A DNA stretch of 5,773 bases, from positions 1-5,773 of the forward strand of contig SBBV01000333.1 of NCBI GenBank assembly GCA_005240015.1. Reading direction: 5' to 3'. Source of the DNA: Candidatus Odyssella thessalonicensis (GTDB taxonomy: Bacteria; Pseudomonadota; Alphaproteobacteria; Bin65). The translations under genes were made by a program, and so were the position numbers. Below the pieces are notes generated by a model. That model was not told the DNA's origin, searched no databases, and saw only the letters and a program-made list of their open reading frames with translations. The stretch's first letter is position 1, and every line of letters begins with the position of its first letter. Shown one piece after another: positions 5,550 to 5,773 of this stretch.

Positions 5550-5773
5550 TGGAGCGTGTTCAACAGCAGCTACGACTGGGACTGCGCTGTGGCCGCGCTC
5601 GCGATGGGTGACGGGCTTAACCTACGACGAGGTGTTCGCCGATGTCGCGCATCTCTCCGAGATCCGCGAGCGGGGCGTCTCGGAAAACGTCTGCACCGAG
5701 TGGCTTTACCGCCGCGGCTTTCGCCTGGCAGCGCCTCTATCGCGTGAACAAGCTCGACGGCTTGAACGCGGTC
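5549..5773 (+). pseudogene. Frameshifted N-terminal part of a C39-like cysteine peptidase, cut by the window edge
   Basis: No single frame is convincing here, but three frames in order give one sensible protein. From GTG 5556 the first frame reads FNSSYDWDCAVAALAMGDGL. Dropping one A at 5619-5620 gives TYDEVFADVAHLSEIRERG and, further on, VCTEWLYRRGF. Dropping one T at 5719-5721 gives AWQRLYRVNKLDGLNAV to the edge. The DWDCAVAALAM motif, with Cys at 5583-5585, resembles the catalytic cysteine region of C39-like peptidases (usually DCGxAxLAM). The GxTYDEV and GFAWQRLY parts fit the same kind of protein. ATG 5549, overlapping the previous stop, would be a natural start but needs one further extra base removed before 5560. 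Both clear shifts lie in short runs of one base, so sequence error and a decaying gene are both possible. Confidence 0.6.

Noticed and set aside
5612..5725. Programmed ribosomal frameshifting
   Set aside because: Two +1 shifts about 100 bases apart, without a recognisable slippery site or stimulating structure, are far less likely than mutation or sequence error.
5556..5747. Intact 63-residue protein from GTG 5556 in a single frame
   Set aside because: After residue 21 the single-frame product turns arginine-rich and loses all peptidase-like character, while the other two frames continue it; a frameshifted gene explains the sequence better.

Overview
The window is GC-rich (roughly two thirds G+C by eye, with third codon positions strongly G/C). 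It carries one dense run of genes, all on the + strand, with gaps of a few bases or start/stop overlaps. Protein resemblances (a J-like tail tip protein, a modular tail fibre, a DUF1906 glycoside-hydrolase-like protein and small secreted or membrane proteins) point to the late region of a tailed phage or prophage. The composition and the look of the small proteins suggest an alphaproteobacterial host, perhaps Rhizobiales. That host assignment is inference, because no host gene or attachment site lies in the window.

Layout. Positions 1-1676 hold the 3' part of a large tail tip / host-specificity protein with fibronectin-III-like domains; its start lies left of the window. At 1686-2162 is an unrecognised 158-residue protein with a proline-rich N terminus. 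At 2169-3497 is a 442-residue tail fibre or receptor-binding protein made of several beta-rich modules. At 3494-3709 is a small unrecognised protein coupled to it. After a 32-base gap with a strong ribosome binding site comes a secreted, cysteine-rich 122-residue protein (3742-4110).

From 4112 to 4924 there are four very small genes in a translationally coupled chain: a 55-residue GTG-start protein, a 94-residue membrane protein (holin candidate), a 76-residue charged helical protein, and a 45-residue putative lipoprotein (outer-membrane spanin candidate). The DUF1906/Rv2525c-like protein at 4929-5549 probably serves as the endolysin. The last 220 bases read as the N-terminal part of a cysteine peptidase-like protein, but only if at least two extra single bases are ignored, so it is a frameshifted gene or a site of sequence error.

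How they would work together: the first four genes would build the tail tip and fibre that recognise the host. The genes from 4276 to 5549 look like a lysis module made of pore former, envelope lipoprotein and wall hydrolase. The 122-residue secreted protein between the two groups fits neither job and could be a cargo (moron) gene.

I found no tRNA, rRNA, CRISPR array, insertion sequence, convincing promoter or intrinsic terminator. No stretch over 300 bases lacks a gene.
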